NCBI GenBank assembly: GCA_003259005.1
Contig: QLII01000001.1
Location: forward strand, 3,922,501 to 3,986,500
DNA length: 64,000 nucleotides
Source: Spirosoma telluris
Lineage (GTDB): Bacteria > Bacteroidota > Bacteroidia > Cytophagales > Spirosomataceae
Direction of reading: 5' to 3'
This document shows positions 29,723 to 39,214 of the stretch, piece after piece. The stretch's first letter is position 1. The number at the start of each line of letters is the position of its first letter. The notes under the pieces are model-generated. The model was not told where the DNA came from and did no database searches. It saw only the letters and a program-made list of their open reading frames with translations. The position numbers and the translations under genes are program-made.

Positions 29723-30757
29723 TTACGACTCTTTTTCGTTTTTCTTCTCCAACTTTGTTATTCGTTGATCCAGCTCTGGTAAACGCCGGAAAACAGCCAG
29801 GGATCGCATGCTCTCTTTCAAACCGAAAGCGGGCGAACTATTAATGGCGGTACCTTCTTCCTCAATACTTTTTCCGACGCCCGACTGCGCGCCAACTTTT
29901 GTGCCATTGGCGATAGTAAGATGACCGGCAAAGCCGACCTGTCCGGCAATAACACAGTTATCACCGAGTTTTGTGGAGCCAGATATCCCTGTTTGCGCAG
30001 CAATAACCGTGTTTCTACCGATTTCAACGTTATGTCCGATCTGAATCAGGTTATCTAGCTTGGCGCCTTGCCGGATAATCGTTGATCCTAACGTGGCACA
30101 GTCTACCGTCGTTCCGGAACCGATATTCACAAAATCCTCCAGAATCACATTGCCCAACTGTGGAATGGTTTTGTAGGTACCATCGGGTTGCGGTGCAAAC
30201 CCAAACCCTTCGCTACCAATTACCGCGTTAGGATGGATAACGCAATACCGACCAATGATACAGTTGTCCAGAATCCGAACGCCTGGGTGAACAATGGTAT
30301 TATCGCCAATGCTGACGTTATTACCAACATAGGCATGGGGATATATCTTGACGTTTTTTCCGATCTGGCAACCGCGACCTATATAAGAAAAAGCTCCCCG
30401 GTAGACCTGTTCTCCAACCTGGCTATCATCACCGATATAGCATGGTTGTTCTACACCAACGCGGGCAAAAATCAACTGTTTATGGTATTCTTCCAGCAGT
30501 TGAGTAAAAGCGGAGTAGGAATTTTCTACAAATATCAAAGCAGGTGAAACCGGCTTTTTAGGCTCAAATGACCGATCAACAATCACAGCTGACACCTGGG
30601 TAGTGTACAAATGCGGTTCGTATTTGAGGTTGGACAGGAATGAAATATCACCTGTCTGACCCTCTTCAATTTTAGCTAAACCGGTGATTTCCAGCGTATC
30701 GTTTCCGGTAACTTCGCCCCCCAGCAGTGTAGCAATCTGCTTGACTGTAAACTTCAT
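29723..30757 (-). CDS. lpxD: UDP-3-O-(3-hydroxyacyl)glucosamine N-acyltransferase
   Basis: Third step of lipid A synthesis. The N-terminal uridine-binding domain starts MKFTVKQIATLLGGEVTGND, then left-handed beta-helix hexapeptides run from IGDDSQVGEQVYRGAF to IANGTKVGAQSGVGK, with the catalytic-histidine segment LIQIGHNVEIGRN, and a C-terminal helix (RRLPELDQRITKLEKK). The start at 30757 is preferred to the frame's first ATG at 30826 because the family sequence begins there. 344 residues is normal. It heads the lpx genes after the HD-domain gene. Confidence 0.95.
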   Translation of the reverse strand: MKFTVKQIATLLGGEVTGNDTLEITGLAKIEEGQTGDISFLSNLKYEPHLYTTQVSAVIVDRSFEPKKPVSPALIFVENSYSAFTQLLEEYHKQLIFARVGVEQPCYIGDDSQVGEQVYRGAFSYIGRGCQIGKNVKIYPHAYVGNNVSIGDNTIVHPGVRILDNCIIGRYCVIHPNAVIGSEGFGFAPQPDGTYKTIPQLGNVILEDFVNIGSGTTVDCATLGSTIIRQGAKLDNLIQIGHNVEIGRNTVIAAQTGISGSTKLGDNCVIAGQVGFAGHLTIANGTKVGAQSGVGKSIEEEGTAINSSPAFGLKESMRSLAVFRRLPELDQRITKLEKKNEKES

Positions 30758-30899
30758 ATATTTTATGACTGCCGTCGCAAAACACCCATTATTCATGGGA
30801 AATAAGGCCGCTAAGGTAGCTAACAAATTGCACTTTCCCGCAATTTGTTCTGTAAGTGTATTAGGTAGCGTGAGTGGAGCAGGTGAAATGGGTGGAGTA

Positions 30900-30966
30900 G
30901 GTGTAATGAGTGAAGTAGGTGGAGTTTGTTAATTGTACTTACTCCACCTACTTCACTCATTACACC
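30900..30966. repeat. Perfect 26-bp palindrome overlapping the HD-protein stop codon
   Basis: Arms 30900-30925 and 30941-30966 pair perfectly around a 15-nt loop and are made of GTGGAGTAG / GTGAAGTAG type 9-mers. The stop codon of the HD-domain gene (30953) lies inside one arm, so the repeat supplies the last codons of that protein. Further 9-mer units extend the left side to about 30860. Confidence 0.85.
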
Positions 30967-32221
30967 TCCCCCCTTCTTTACCAACCACTAAATTTCTTGC
31001 CCAGCACACATAGTATCGGCGAACGATATTGGTCAGGACCTGAATATTCGACAAATCCGATGCATCGGCAATGTCAATCACCTTCCCTGTTTTTAATTTA
31101 ATAGCAATCCGGTCACCTGAAGGCAGGTAAGCCGCATTCGTTGCCTGGCCTTCAATCAGAAAATAAGAAAGCCAGTCATCAGGCATACCTGTTTCTCGTA
31201 ATTGGTTTTCAAGCTGCGTCAACAACTCGCCAGCAAACGGTTCCGTCGATAACATAATTTTAAACAACTTCCGATCAAGCAGCATTTGGCAAAGCATCGA
31301 CAACACTGGATCGGAATGAGAAGCCCCCTGTTTAATGCACGCCCAAATATCGAAATCATCGAGTTTAGTGAAGGCATCAAGGTAGTTGCGGTTCGTTTGA
31401 AAATCAGTCAGCGAGATGCTTTCGCACAGAAATAACCGGAACGCATCAGAGGCAAAAACTGGCTCTCCACTTCCCTGACGACTCAGGAACCGGGCCCGGC
31501 GCAAAATCTGAATCAGCATCGACTCGCAGCAAATCGAGGTTTTATGCAGGTACACCTGCCAGTACATTAGGCGTCGGGCGTTTAGAAAATTTTCAACGCT
31601 TAAAATCCCTTTTGCCTCTACCACCAATTGATCATCAACCAGATCAAGCATTTTAATAATGCGTTCGGCCCCAATGGCTCCCTCAGCAACTCCTGTATAG
31701 TACCCATCTCGGTTGAGATAATCCATCCGATCCATATCCAACTGGCTCGAAATGAGCTGGTGGAAAAAAGGTCGTTCGTAGGTTCCCTCAAACATTCGAA
31801 TAGCCAATGACAACGCTCCCCCAAACTGCCGGTTAAGATCGTGCATAAGCATAAGCGATATATGTTCATGCGGCACATTGTCCAGTAAACAGCACTCCAG
31901 TACATGCGAAAATGGCCCATGCCCAACGTCATGCAACAGAATGGCTATCTGCGCCGATTCGCATTCCTCGCTGGTGATCGCATGTCCTTTACTTTGCAGC
32001 GTACTCATCGCCTGCCCCATCAGGTGCATAGCTCCCAAAGCGTGGTGAAAGCGTGTATGCAACGCTCCTGGATAGACATATTCCGACAGGCCCAGCTGTT
32101 TAATTCGACGGAGTCGTTGAAAATAGGGGTGCTCGACTAAATCGAAGAGCAGCTCGGAGGGTATGGTAATAAACCCATAAACAGGGTCATTCAGAATTTT
32201 CTTCTTGTTCGGCGTTGCCAT
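30953..32221 (-). CDS. HD-domain phosphohydrolase (dGTPase-like)
   Basis: Metal-dependent phosphohydrolase of the HD superfamily, 422 residues. The metal ligands are in LHTRFHHALGAMHLMG and ILLHDVGHGPFSHVLE (H...HD), with later SSQLDMDRMDYLNRDGYYTG. The N-terminal DPVYGFITIPSELLFDLVEHP is typical of this group, which is often found next to lpxD in Bacteroidota. A nucleotide substrate is inferred, not shown. Its final residues are encoded by the palindrome 30900-30966. It is the first gene of the leftward cluster. Confidence 0.88.
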   Translation of the reverse strand: MATPNKKKILNDPVYGFITIPSELLFDLVEHPYFQRLRRIKQLGLSEYVYPGALHTRFHHALGAMHLMGQAMSTLQSKGHAITSEECESAQIAILLHDVGHGPFSHVLECCLLDNVPHEHISLMLMHDLNRQFGGALSLAIRMFEGTYERPFFHQLISSQLDMDRMDYLNRDGYYTGVAEGAIGAERIIKMLDLVDDQLVVEAKGILSVENFLNARRLMYWQVYLHKTSICCESMLIQILRRARFLSRQGSGEPVFASDAFRLFLCESISLTDFQTNRNYLDAFTKLDDFDIWACIKQGASHSDPVLSMLCQMLLDRKLFKIMLSTEPFAGELLTQLENQLRETGMPDDWLSYFLIEGQATNAAYLPSGDRIAIKLKTGKVIDIADASDLSNIQVLTNIVRRYYVCWARNLVVGKEGGRCNE

Positions 32222-32327
32222 TAAGCAAAGATAGCTCAGATCGGATTATAGCCGGGTATTAGCCATAAATTGATAGTAGAATAGATCGAAAATATGGTCA
32301 ATACTGCAATCCTGTCAAAAAAATTCG

Positions 32328-32335
32328 TAAATTTG
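32328..32335 (+). promoter_or_regulatory. Candidate Bacteroidota -7 box upstream of the tRNA gene
   Basis: TAAATTTG matches the Bacteroidota -7 consensus TAnnTTTG, 31 bp before the tRNA. A clear -33 TTTG element is not seen at the expected distance. Confidence 0.4.
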
Positions 32336-32366
32336 CACCGCTGAATCTGAGCGATCAATCAGCAAC

Positions 32367-32440
32367 GGGCTTGTAACTCAGTTGGTTAGAGTGCCTGACT
32401 CATAATCAGTAAGTCGTAGGTTCGAGCCCTACCTGGCCCA
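32367..32440 (+). tRNA. tRNA with CAU anticodon (Met or Ile2)
   Basis: Full cloverleaf: acceptor GGGCTTG / CTGGCCC, D arm with ACTC/GAGT, anticodon loop CTCATAA with CAU at 32401-32403, T arm GTAGG-TTCGAGC-CCTAC, discriminator A; CCA is not encoded. Two non-pairs occur, U-U in the acceptor stem and C-U at the top of the anticodon stem. The anticodon alone does not separate elongator Met from lysidine-modified Ile2. A hairpin terminator follows. Confidence 0.9.
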
Positions 32441-32451
32441 CATTGATAATC

Positions 32452-32485
32452 AGCCGTTTAGCAGAGATGTTAGACGGCTTTTTTA
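32452..32485 (+). terminator. Rho-independent terminator after the tRNA
   Basis: Stem AGCCGTtta / tagACGGCT followed directly by a run of seven T. It ends 12-45 nt after the tRNA. Confidence 0.75.
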
Positions 32486-32486
32486 T

Positions 32487-33075
32487 TTAGTTGTCATCTA
32501 TTTTCCTGAGTGGTAGACAACGACGATAACGATTCAGACCGGGATCAGAAGCTATAGTCTGGTTTTTATAGCAAACTTAGATTCGCATAAGTATAAAAAC
32601 AGCAGACAACCTCCAGGGAAGAATCCATGGCGAGACAAGTCGTTTAGTAGCTTTTATAGTTAGCTATCTTCCAGTTATCAACTGTATTCAGCTTTTCTTC
32701 GGCTGCGGTATTGCCCTGACCGATGAATCCCGTCAGGAGAAAATGTACTGTGAACACTTGGGTTCATGTTCTTGATTTGAGGGGTTTAGAAAAATTCGAG
32801 TGGCGAAGCGCCAAATGGTAGCGATTGTCTTGAATACAAACCTATTTTGTGTGCTACAAAACTTCATCTTATTTTTAAAAATCAAGACCTTTCCACTAGT
32901 ATTAAAAGTAGCCTTTACGGATATAGAAGTATTGCTCACACCGGCTAAATCAGTAAAAATGGTAGTAATATCCGTAATCTGTATACCAGTTACCAGTAGC
33001 CTAAATGAGACCTTTGTAATGATCGGTATTATCTACAATCTTAAATGAGTTCTATAACCAATAAATCCTGACGCT
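32487..33075. other. AT-rich gap without a confident gene
   Basis: Overlapping open frames on both strands (32800-33048 plus, 32733-32939 minus) have no recognisable domain. Their hydrophobic or basic runs are what AT-rich noncoding DNA gives. The right part presumably holds the promoter of the oxidoreductase genes at 33076. Confidence 0.35.
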
Positions 33076-33531
33076 GTGGCTACATACAATTTAAAAGTTA
33101 ACGGAAAAATCAGGCAGGTAAACGTCGATCCATCAACGCCCATGCTTTGGGTATTACGTGATCATCTGGACATGCCCGGCACCAAATACGGCTGCGGAAT
33201 CGCCCAATGTGGAGCCTGCACGGTTCATCTGGACGGAATGGCAGTACGCTCCTGCCAATTACCGGTATCAGTTGTTGGCAAGCAAGCTATCACCACCATC
33301 GAAGGCTTATCAGCAACGGGCGATCACCCTGTTCAGAAAGCGTGGCTGGAACATGATGTGGCCCAGTGTGGGTACTGTCAGGCGGGACAGATCATGAGTG
33401 CGACTTCGCTCCTGAAAACCAATCCTAAACCCAGCGATGCCGAGATCGATGCCGCTATGAGTGGCAATATATGCCGCTGTGGCACCTACCTGCGCATCAA
33501 AGAAGCGATCCATTCAGCTGCGAAGAAATAA
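33076..33531 (+). CDS. (2Fe-2S)-binding subunit of a molybdenum hydroxylase (IorA-like)
   Basis: Small electron-transfer subunit. The N-terminal ferredoxin-type cluster is in GTKYGCGIAQCGACTVHLDG with a fourth Cys in VRSCQLPV; the C-terminal second cluster is in VAQCGYCQAGQIMSA and SGNICRCGTYLRI. At 151 residues it fits isoquinoline 1-oxidoreductase alpha subunits and aldehyde-dehydrogenase small subunits. The start is GTG at 33076. It is followed 105 nt later by the molybdopterin subunit; no FAD subunit is nearby, as usual for the IorAB type. Confidence 0.92.
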   Translation: MATYNLKVNGKIRQVNVDPSTPMLWVLRDHLDMPGTKYGCGIAQCGACTVHLDGMAVRSCQLPVSVVGKQAITTIEGLSATGDHPVQKAWLEHDVAQCGYCQAGQIMSATSLLKTNPKPSDAEIDAAMSGNICRCGTYLRIKEAIHSAAKK

Positions 33532-33636
33532 ATTGGGCATAGTTAGTCACTACTTGGCATTCATAGGCATTGCTTGCTTTTCGCGACAACTAACTACTTA
33601 TGACGGTCAGTGACTACACAATAACAACCTTTAACT

Positions 33637-35886
33637 ATGAATACGACAAAGACTTCTTACGACAGGCGTTCCTTCTTAAAAACCTCCCTCCTTTCGGGGG
33701 GGCATGCTGCTTAGTGTGAGCTGGCTATCGAGTGTAAAGGCCGCCGACAAAATGGAGGTATTGAACCTGCCGGATCAGTTGGCTCAACTGAACGGCTATA
33801 TTCAGATTACGCCCGACAACGTTATCAAACTCATTTGCCCTAACCCGGAGTTTGGGCAGAACGTAATGACCTCGTTGCCGATGATGGTAGCCGAAGAACT
33901 GGATGCTGACTGGAAAAACGTGGTTGTTGAGATGGGGCCTCACGACAACACGAAATTGGGTCCCCAGTTTACGGGGGGTAGTAATTCCGTTCGAATGTAT
34001 TGGAAACCACTCCGCGAGGCCGGGGCAGCCGCCCGCCAGATGTTGTGCGAAGCAGCCGCCCAAACGTGGGGGTACCTGCCAGTGAAGTGACCACTAAAGC
34101 AGGCGTATTGTCTCATGCGAGCGGGAAATCGGCGAAATATGGCGAAATGGCCAGCAAAGCCGCTACCCTTGCCGTGCCGAAGGGCATGAAACTAAAAGCC
34201 CCGAACGAATTTACTGTTGTTAGAAAGTCAAAAAAGAACGTTGAAGGCAAAAAAATAGTTACCGGCAAGCCACTTTTTGGATTGGATTATCGAACTGATG
34301 GTATGTTGATTGCCATGATTCAGCATCCCCCTGCCTTCGGCATGAAACTTAAATCGTTCGATGCGTCGCAAACCCTCAAAATGCCGGGCATCAAGGATGT
34401 TTTCAGCCTAAAATTGTATCAGGACGGTTTTGAGCAAGGCGGTTTCGATACCCGTACGTTCAACGATTTATTGGTTGTGGTGGGCAAAACGACCTGGGAG
34501 GTCATGAATGCCCGTAAAAAGTTAGTGGCCCAGTGGGAACCGGCTGGCGATACCAAAGATACGATGATGGGTAGGGGCGGAAAACGGGAGGTTACTGTAC
34601 CGGGAGGGCTTGAAACGACAAGTACCCAGCTTGAAAAAATGCAGGAATTGGCCAGGAAACCGGCTCAACAATTACGGAAAGACGGCGATCCCGAAACGGC
34701 GTTCAAAAATGCAGCTCAGATTATCGAACGCACCTATAATGCTCCTTTTTTGGCCCACAACTGCATGGAACCGATGAATTTCTTCGCCCACGTGACCGAT
34801 GAAAAAGCCCTATTGGTAGGTCCTTTGCAAGCGCCGGGTTGGGTAGAGCCGACACTGTCAAAACTATTAAATCTGCCTGCAGACAAGATCGACATTCAGA
34901 TGACACGGATGGGAGGTGGTTTTGGTCGGCGGGCATATGGTCAATATCTCTATGAAGCGGCTCTGATCTCCAAACAAGCGAAAGCCCCGGTCAAACTGAT
35001 CTACACCCGTGAAGATGACATGACCTACGGCATCTACCGTCCCATGTACACAGCTACCTATCGTGCCGCGTTGGATGCGAATAAAAACCTGATTGGATTC
35101 CATGTGAAAGGGGGCGGTATACCGGAACATGCGATCCATGCCAACCGTTTCCCGGCCGGAGCTGTTGATAACTACCTGGCCGAAGGCTGGGAGATTCCAT
35201 CCAACATAACCATTGGGGCCTTTCGCGCCCCGCGCTCCAACTTTAACGCAGCCGCCGAACAATCCTTTCTGGATGAAGTAGCGGAGGCCATGGGCAAAGA
35301 CCCCATTGAGTTTAGGCTGGAGCTTTTGAAACGAGCCAAGGAAAACCCGGTGGGCAAAAATAATGAATATGACGCCGACCGGTATGCGGGTGTACTCACA
35401 CTGGTACGCGATAAGTCGGGCTGGAACAAGCCGGGTAATGAGAAGTACCATCGGGGAGTGGCTGCTTATTTCTGCCATAATTCCTATGCTGCCCATGTGG
35501 TGGATATGGTGACCCGTGATGGCAGCCCCTATGTCGAACGTGTCTTCAGTGCGATGGACTGTGGTATTGTGGTAAATCCTGACGCGGCCCGAAATATGGT
35601 GCAGGGAGCGGTGGTCGACGGAATCGGCAATGCGTTTTATGGTGCTCTAACGCATAAAAACGGCGCTGCCGAGCAAAGCAACTTCCACAATTACCGGATC
35701 ATTCGTCATAACGAGGCCCCTCAAAAGATTGAGGTTCACTTTGTTGAAAATGACATCGACCCAACTGGCTTAGGTGAGCCCCCCTTCCCGCCCGTGTTTG
35801 GCGCGGTGGCCAATGCGTTGTATAAAACCACCGGCAAACGACAGTATAACCAGCCCTTTGAACCTGAACTGGAGAAGCGGATTTAA
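33637..35886 (+). CDS. Molybdopterin-binding subunit of a molybdenum hydroxylase (IorB-like), frameshifted
   Basis: Catalytic subunit partner of the preceding protein. A Tat signal (DRRSFLKTSLLSGG) points to periplasmic export. After a first aldehyde-oxidase-type region come LFGLDYRTDGMLIAMIQHPP, RMGGGFGRRAYGQYLYEAA, FRAPRSNFNAAAEQSFLDEV and GLGEPPFPPVFGAVANALYK, the last carrying the catalytic Glu motif. The frame changes in the seven-G run 33696-33702 (two bases short if lost) and the five-G run 34068-34072 (one short). Joined, it gives about 750 residues, normal for IorB. The physiological substrate is unknown; aldehydes or N-heterocycles are typical. Confidence 0.88.
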
Positions 35887-35896
35887 TACTGGCGAT

Positions 35897-35949
35897 CTGA
35901 ATGCATTGAGCGGGAACGGATTGAATCCGTTCCCGCTCAATGCATTCAG
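35897..35949. terminator. Perfect 53-bp palindrome between convergent genes
   Basis: Arms 35897-35922 and 35924-35949 are perfect reverse complements around a single base (centre CGGATTGAATCCG). It follows the oxidoreductase gene and precedes the end of the leftward AraC gene, so a bidirectional terminator is likely. Confidence 0.75.
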
Positions 35950-35988
35950 TCAATTAGTTATCATGCATAAAGACTAGTGGTCGACCGG

Positions 35989-36398
35989 TTAATTCTCATG
36001 GAGCATCCTGTATTCATTGGGCGATTGGCCGACCTGCTGTTTAAACAATCGGATAAAATGCCGGGGTACTTGAAACCTAACTCATAGGCTAGTTGACTAA
36101 CCGATTTACTTTGGTCAACTAGTCGTTCTTTGGCCATACCAATATCCTTAGACTGGATATATTCCTGCGCTGTTTTACCCGTTTCTTTCTTGATTAGGTC
36201 ACCCAAATAGTTAGCCGACAAATTTAACTCACCCGCACAGTAGGCTACAGAAGGTAAACCGATTGTCTGAGATTTATCAGTTTGATAAAACGTGTTCAAC
36301 AAATTCTCAAACCGCTCTAAAATTCCCTGATGCACATGATTCCGGGTAGGGAGTGCCTGGAAAATGTTAGCCCTGACATTTTCCAGTGTAAGAGCCAC
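35989..36398 (-). pseudogene. AraC-family regulator, N-terminal half missing
   Basis: Only the C-terminal DNA-binding half is present: LSANYLGDLIKKETGKTAQEYI (first helix-turn-helix) and SVSQLAYELGFKYP plus, after restoring one C at 36063-36066, HFIRLFKQQVGQSPNEYR (second). A full-length member has about 300 residues and this one about 137. The frame opens at a GTG only 80 bp from the IS982-family element, and no matching N-terminal sequence is found on the other side of that element. It is probably a nonfunctional remnant, although a bare DNA-binding domain could be expressed. Confidence 0.7.
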
Positions 36399-36477
36399 TC
36401 ATGTTATTAAGCATTAATCAGGCTGCGCGTCGTCCTGATCGGCACTCTCGCTCGTACTTCCAAAAAGCTGTTTGAGT

Positions 36478-37545
36478 TAAATTTAACGTGAACTATGAGA
36501 TTGTGTTGGCGGTATTTAGGGCTTCAAAAGGCATATGAGCCGAAAATGGATAGTTTTGGGTGCGAACCTGATAAAACTAACTCACTTCCGGACTCATATG
36601 CTGACCGAAATCTACGTTGATGTCGATGACTTTTGCAAGGCCAAAATGCCACTCATCGCTAAAGCCCTTCACCACTGCGGCCTATATAAAAAGTTGCACC
36701 CCAGTCAACTCACCCTTGCCGAACTAATGACCATCCTGATCTACTACCACCTCAGCCCCTACAAAAATTTTAAAGCCTACTACACCCGCCACGTGCTGAC
36801 TGACCTGCGTCGAGACTTCCCCGATCTGGTCAGTTATGACCGCTTTGTGGCCCTGATTCCCCGCACACTTATCGCGCTGATGTTGTATCTGGCCTACCGC
36901 TGTAGCCGCAGTATACGCACTGGCCTGTACTATATCGACTCGACCTCGCTGGCTGCCTGCCATCCCAAACGCGCCCATCAGCATCGAACCTTGAAGGGCT
37001 TTGCCAGCTGGGGTAAAACCTCAACGGGTTGGTTCTTTGGTTTGAAGGTCCATTTGGTTATCAATCATTTAGGCCAATTGATGCAAGTTCGTATCACGGA
37101 GGGCAGAGCCCATGATGCGCAGGCTAACGTGCTGTTTTCACTCACCAAAGACCTGGTCGGATGGGTCTTTGGTGATAAAGGGTACCTACTCAATCTAGAG
37201 AAGCAAGCGTTTTTGGAGCGGGAGGGCCAGCTCATCTGGGCGGCTAAAACCCGCAAACCTAAGCAAGCCGTCGACTGGCCAGTGGCCGCGAAGCGGTGGG
37301 CTAGAAAACGCAGTCTGATTGAGACTGTCATTGGGCAGAGCAAGGCGGTGTGCGATTTAGAGCATAGCCGCCATCGCTCAGCGACCAATGCGTTTGTCAA
37401 CGTCTATGCTAGTCTGGTCGCTTACTCGTTCTACGAGCGCAAGCCCACAGCTAGCATTAACATGGGGGACCGCTTATTGAAGGCCGCAGAGCCCAGTTGG
37501 GTACTAGCAGCTTAGGAAACAATCCCATAGTTCACGTTAAATTTA
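36478..37545 (+). mobile_element. IS982-family insertion sequence
   Basis: Terminal inverted repeats TAAATTTAACGTGAACTATG (36478-36497) and its complement at the right end (37526-37545), with matches continuing at ATTGT. A 3-bp target duplication AGT is possible if the left end is placed at 36478 and the right end at 37544. The single transposase gene fills most of the 1068 bp. It sits next to a truncated AraC gene. Confidence 0.85.
36598..37515 (+). CDS. IS982-family DDE transposase
   Basis: Cut-and-paste transposase. Acidic catalytic region: YYIDSTSLAACHPKR (first Asp), GWVFGDKGYL (second Asp), RKRSLIETVIGQSK (Glu). Other family motifs are KTSTGWFFGLKVHLVIN and LEHSRHRSATNAFVNVYASL. The ATG at 36598 (MLTEIYVDVDDFCK) gives 305 residues; an upstream in-frame ATG at 36535 adds 21. 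The frame is intact and both terminal repeats are present, so the element may be active. Confidence 0.9.
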   Translation: MLTEIYVDVDDFCKAKMPLIAKALHHCGLYKKLHPSQLTLAELMTILIYYHLSPYKNFKAYYTRHVLTDLRRDFPDLVSYDRFVALIPRTLIALMLYLAYRCSRSIRTGLYYIDSTSLAACHPKRAHQHRTLKGFASWGKTSTGWFFGLKVHLVINHLGQLMQVRITEGRAHDAQANVLFSLTKDLVGWVFGDKGYLLNLEKQAFLEREGQLIWAAKTRKPKQAVDWPVAAKRWARKRSLIETVIGQSKAVCDLEHSRHRSATNAFVNVYASLVAYSFYERKPTASINMGDRLLKAAEPSWVLAA

Positions 37546-37683
37546 GTATTGCCCTACCTGAATAGACTGACTATCTTAGGTTTTGTAAAGCCCAGTTGTC
37601 CGAACAGACCTGCAAAAAGCGGCTCTGTTTAAAACATTCTCCTTTCGCAACTAGATAATCTGGTAGGATATTCAAGCATCTAT

Positions 37684-38217
37684 ATGGTTTTAGTAGTAAA
37701 TGAACACGATCAGGTATTACATACGGCCGACAAATGGCAGGCCCATGTTGAGGGGACTCTACACCGGGCCTTCTCTATCTTGATTTTTAATCAGCAAGGG
37801 GACTGGCTCCTGCAACAACGAGCTATCGAGAAATACCATTCCGGCGGATTATGGTCTAATAGCTGCTGCGGCCATCCTATTCTGCCAACCGATTTGATCG
37901 GGCAGGCAAGCCGACGATTGGAGGATGAGCTTGGCTTTCAAACGCCATTACAACCTTTATTTTTCTTTCAGTACCGGGCAGAGGTGGGTGCAGGGTTAGT
38001 AGAAAACGAAATAGATCATGTTTTTATCGGCCAATATGAAGGACCCGTCCCTTTTAATCCAGCGGAAGTAAAAGCTATCCGCTGGGTGAACTCTGACGTC
38101 CTCGCACGTGAACTGTGTCAACAACCGACCAACTTTACTCCTTGGTTTCACCTGCTGCATAAGCAGCTAATAAATGATGGTTTGTTGGTCAAGGCTTTAG
38201 CAATAATGGCTGAATAA
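37684..38217 (+). CDS. idi: Isopentenyl-diphosphate delta-isomerase, type 1
   Basis: Cytoplasmic Nudix-fold enzyme that interconverts isopentenyl and dimethylallyl diphosphate for isoprenoid synthesis. Motifs: GTLHRAFSILIFN, catalytic Cys in LWSNSCCGHP, RRLEDELGF (Nudix box) and the catalytic Glu region VENEIDHVFIG. At 177 residues it has the family length. It is followed by a strong terminator, so it is monocistronic. In this lineage it would feed carotenoid and menaquinone synthesis. Confidence 0.95.
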   Translation: MVLVVNEHDQVLHTADKWQAHVEGTLHRAFSILIFNQQGDWLLQQRAIEKYHSGGLWSNSCCGHPILPTDLIGQASRRLEDELGFQTPLQPLFFFQYRAEVGAGLVENEIDHVFIGQYEGPVPFNPAEVKAIRWVNSDVLARELCQQPTNFTPWFHLLHKQLINDGLLVKALAIMAE

Positions 38218-38275
38218 AAGGTAGCCAAAGTGATGATTGATTTCCGCATCAAATAATCACTTTGGCTACCTTTTT
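38216..38275 (+). terminator. Terminator after idi
   Basis: Arms AAAAGGTAGCCAAAGTGAT and ATCACTTTGGCTACCTTTTT are perfect over 19 bp and end in five T. The left arm begins at the idi stop codon. Confidence 0.85.
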
Positions 38276-38509
38276 GTAATGGAATAACAGGATTAGGATA
38301 TATAGTAAATTAATAGTATGGAAAGTGAAATGTAGTCGTTAATATCTATAAAACAACTCATAGTTTATCATTGATTAAAAGGAGTAAACTACAGGTTTAC
38401 AGTTTTTTAACGACTAAAAAATTTATGACAAAAAATTACTAATTCATGACATAAAAGTGCGAATTGGCAGGATTTTGGCTGCATTTCATGCAAAAAAATA
38501 ACTAATCCA

Positions 38510-38880
38510 ATGTCCTCTCCCAAAAACATCCATTTATTGAAAGAATACATCAAAACGTTCATCGCAACGGAGGTAGTCTTTCCCGGTATTCCACCCGACA
38601 GTGGGGTGTAACGTTTAGCCATTCAGAGCTGGCTGCCATTTATAATGGCCTTAATGTTGTTATTCGCAAGGTTCATCCCCTTCAGGAAAGAGCCATGATT
38701 GCGGCCTTCGAGCAAATCGATGCATTAAAACCCGTGGATTTGCATTGGTTTTTGTCTGACTACTGGCGGGAAATTGTAGCCATTTTAAGTATCCACTTTA
38801 CCTCCAACGGGGTTAAAGGTTACCAATTCAACTTGAACCTGCATTCGGTATTCGATGGTGTTCATGTTCGGGCTGTCTGA
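38510..38880 (+). CDS. Small protein of unknown function, probably frameshifted
   Basis: The ATG at 38510 opens MSSPKNIHLLKEYIKTFIAT. The frame closes at 38609, but the next frame carries on without a break as RYSTRQWGVTFSHSELAAIY, NVVIRKVHPLQERAMIAAFE and LHWFLSDYWREIVAIL to the stop at 38880. One lost base between about 38565 and 38590 would give a protein of about 124 residues. No family is recognised. The second half is amphipathic and helical. This is less certain than its neighbours. Confidence 0.4.
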
Positions 38881-38972
38881 TTACGGTTCTAATTCACCAT
38901 GGGCAAAAAGCCATGCACAGAAGGCCGTAACACAAAGGGAAACATGAGTTATCCCTAATTTAAGCAGGATTA

Positions 38973-39037
38973 AAAAGAACCTCCTTTCTTAGCTTCGAGA
39001 ATCACCACAATTCCAAAGCTAGAAAGGAGGTCTTTTT
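38973..39037. terminator. Hairpin with A/T tails on both sides
   Basis: Stem AAAAAGAACCTCCTTTCT / AGAAAGGAGGTCTTTTT with an inner AGCTT/AAGCT extension. A poly-T follows on the plus strand and a poly-A precedes it, fitting a bidirectional terminator. Confidence 0.7.
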
Positions 39038-39214
39038 ATGTCGTCGACATGGCCAAAAAGTCCAGGATGACAACGTACTTTAGACTGAGCAACCCAAGAT
39101 GACTAAACATGTCAGGGTAGGCTCAACTGTCAAGAACGAAATAGCAGATGAATAAAGGCATTCGGATTGCACCAATTAGTGTGCACAGTATATTTGCCTG
39201 AAACCTTCACTACT

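Noticed and set aside
32733..33048. Overlapping frames on both strands before the oxidoreductase genes
   Set aside because: Low-complexity AT-rich translation with no family features; two opposite-strand frames of similar size argue for noncoding DNA.
38407..38622. Leftward frame of 71 codons
   Set aside because: It is antisense to the better supported rightward gene at 38510-38880.
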